Position numbers and translations under genes: made by a program. The notes below the pieces were generated by a model. It was given only the letters and a program-made list of their open reading frames with translations. It made no database searches and was not told where the DNA came from. A stretch of 5,117 nucleotides of DNA from Chitinophagaceae bacterium UBA5175. Lineage in GTDB: Bacteria > Bacteroidota > Bacteroidia > Chitinophagales > Chitinophagaceae. The DNA lies in NCBI GenBank assembly GCA_002413325.1, contig DHWT01000167.1:1-5117 (forward strand), read 5' to 3'. This document shows, piece after piece, positions 4,300 to 5,117 of the stretch (its first letter is position 1; each line of letters begins with the position of its first letter).

Positions 4300-5117
4300 A
4301 TGGACGCACAATTCAACCCTGACAAACAACATACGCTCAAACAGGCAGTCAGTATTTCAGGAACCGGGCTGCATACGGGTATTATGGTCGATATGACCCT
4401 GCGCCCGGCAAATCCCGGTTATGGATTCCAGTTCCAGCGCATCGACCTGGCCGGCATGCCCCTGATCAAGGCGGATTGTGACCTGGTTACAGACACTTCC
4501 CGGGGTACCACGCTCGAAGACAATGGCGCCCGCGTCAGCACGGTCGAACATATCCTGGCGGCCCTGGTGGGTATGGGGGTGGACAACTGCCTGATTGAAG
4601 TAAATGGGCCTGAAATTCCTATCATCGACGGGAGTTCAGAACCCTTCGTGGAAATCATTGAGGAAGCGGGACTGGAGGAACAGGATGCAGCTAAATCCTG
4701 GTACAGTATCGACAATAATATTACACATTATGATGAAAAGAAGCGGGTGGAGATGATGGCCATGCCCTCGCTGGAATATAAAGTGACCACGCTGATCGAT
4801 TTCAACAGTCCCGTATTGGGCACCCAGCATGCGGGGCAAAAATCCATGAAGGATTTCAAAACAGAAATTGCCCCCTGCCGCACTTTTTGTTTTTTACATG
4901 AACTGGAAATGCTGCTCGAGAACAACCTGATCAAGGGAGGGGACATCAATAATGCCATCGTAGTCGTGGATAAGAAAGTGACGGATGATGAAATGCACCG
5001 ACTGGCCAAGGCATTCGGACGCGAAAACATGGAGGTCAACACTGGGGGTTATCTCAACAACCTGGATCTGCGTTTTCCCAATGAACCTGCCGCGCATAAA
5101 CTGCTGGACGCGATCGG
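4300..5117 (+). CDS. lpxC: UDP-3-O-acyl-N-acetylglucosamine deacetylase LpxC, 5' part (cut by window end)
   Basis: The frame runs from ATG at 4300 to the window edge and gives 272 complete residues. LpxC is the cytoplasmic zinc amidase that deacetylates UDP-3-O-acyl-GlcNAc, the committed step of lipid A synthesis. Visible signatures are KQAVSISGTGLHTG at the start, DTSRGTTL, STVEHILAAL with catalytic E83 and zinc ligand H84, EIPIIDGSS, CRTFCFLHE, NLIKGGDINNAIV, and finally AAHKLLDAIG with the other two zinc ligands H266 and D270. In Bacteroidota LpxC is usually fused to a FabZ-type 3-hydroxyacyl-ACP dehydratase domain, giving about 460 residues. That domain would lie beyond the window, so a fusion is expected but not seen. 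ATG at 4300 is chosen because the conserved domain begins about a dozen residues later and a -7 box sits 18 bp upstream. There is no Shine-Dalgarno sequence. Confidence 0.97.
   Translation, partial: MDAQFNPDKQHTLKQAVSISGTGLHTGIMVDMTLRPANPGYGFQFQRIDLAGMPLIKADCDLVTDTSRGTTLEDNGARVSTVEHILAALVGMGVDNCLIEVNGPEIPIIDGSSEPFVEIIEEAGLEEQDAAKSWYSIDNNITHYDEKKRVEMMAMPSLEYKVTTLIDFNSPVLGTQHAGQKSMKDFKTEIAPCRTFCFLHELEMLLENNLIKGGDINNAIVVVDKKVTDDEMHRLAKAFGRENMEVNTGGYLNNLDLRFPNEPAAHKLLDAI

Noticed and set aside
4357..5097. Several minus-strand frames opposite lpxC
   Set aside because: They are shadows of lpxC, which is conserved throughout on the plus strand.

Overview
The window looks like a piece of a Bacteroidota chromosome, probably from the Chitinophagales or a related order (the order is an inference). 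The evidence is: near-perfect Bacteroidota -7 promoter boxes (TAnnTTTG) before the tRNA and before lpxC; A/T-rich start regions mostly without Shine-Dalgarno sequences; a tRNA gene with no encoded CCA end; a response regulator closely resembling Bacteroides RprY; and an LpxC of the Bacteroidota type.

Layout from left to right. Bases 1-239 are the 3' end of a polysaccharide deacetylase gene, followed by a strong intrinsic terminator (277-316). After a gene-free leader comes a complete TatD-family metallohydrolase (538-1314), whose stop codon overlaps a perfect hairpin. A serine tRNA with anticodon GGA (1462-1548) follows, with its own promoter and terminator. A perfect 75-bp copy of its 3' end plus terminator lies 167 bp downstream (1533-1607 and 1700-1774), which looks like an attachment-site scar or a local duplication.

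From 1775 to about 2562 the DNA is AT-rich and island-like. It holds a probable remnant of an IS1595-type transposase on the minus strand (2040-2297), a degenerate 10-bp tandem repeat (2281-2330) and a clean 11-bp repeat in four copies (2478-2521). The 11-bp array sits just upstream of a 186-residue protein of unknown function (2563-3123) with a basic/Ala-rich N-terminal half and an Ig-like, beta-rich C-terminal half. The 324 bp after it contain no convincing gene, only hairpins and palindromes.

The right side is core chromosome again. An OmpR/RprY-type response regulator on the minus strand (3448-4161) is divergent from lpxC on the plus strand (4300 to the window edge), the committed enzyme of lipid A synthesis. 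No histidine kinase gene is visible beside the regulator. The core genes (TatD, tRNA-Ser, response regulator, LpxC) are ordinary. The best candidates for something new lie in the accessory stretch 1600-3450: the tRNA scar, the 11-bp array and the unknown gene behind it.
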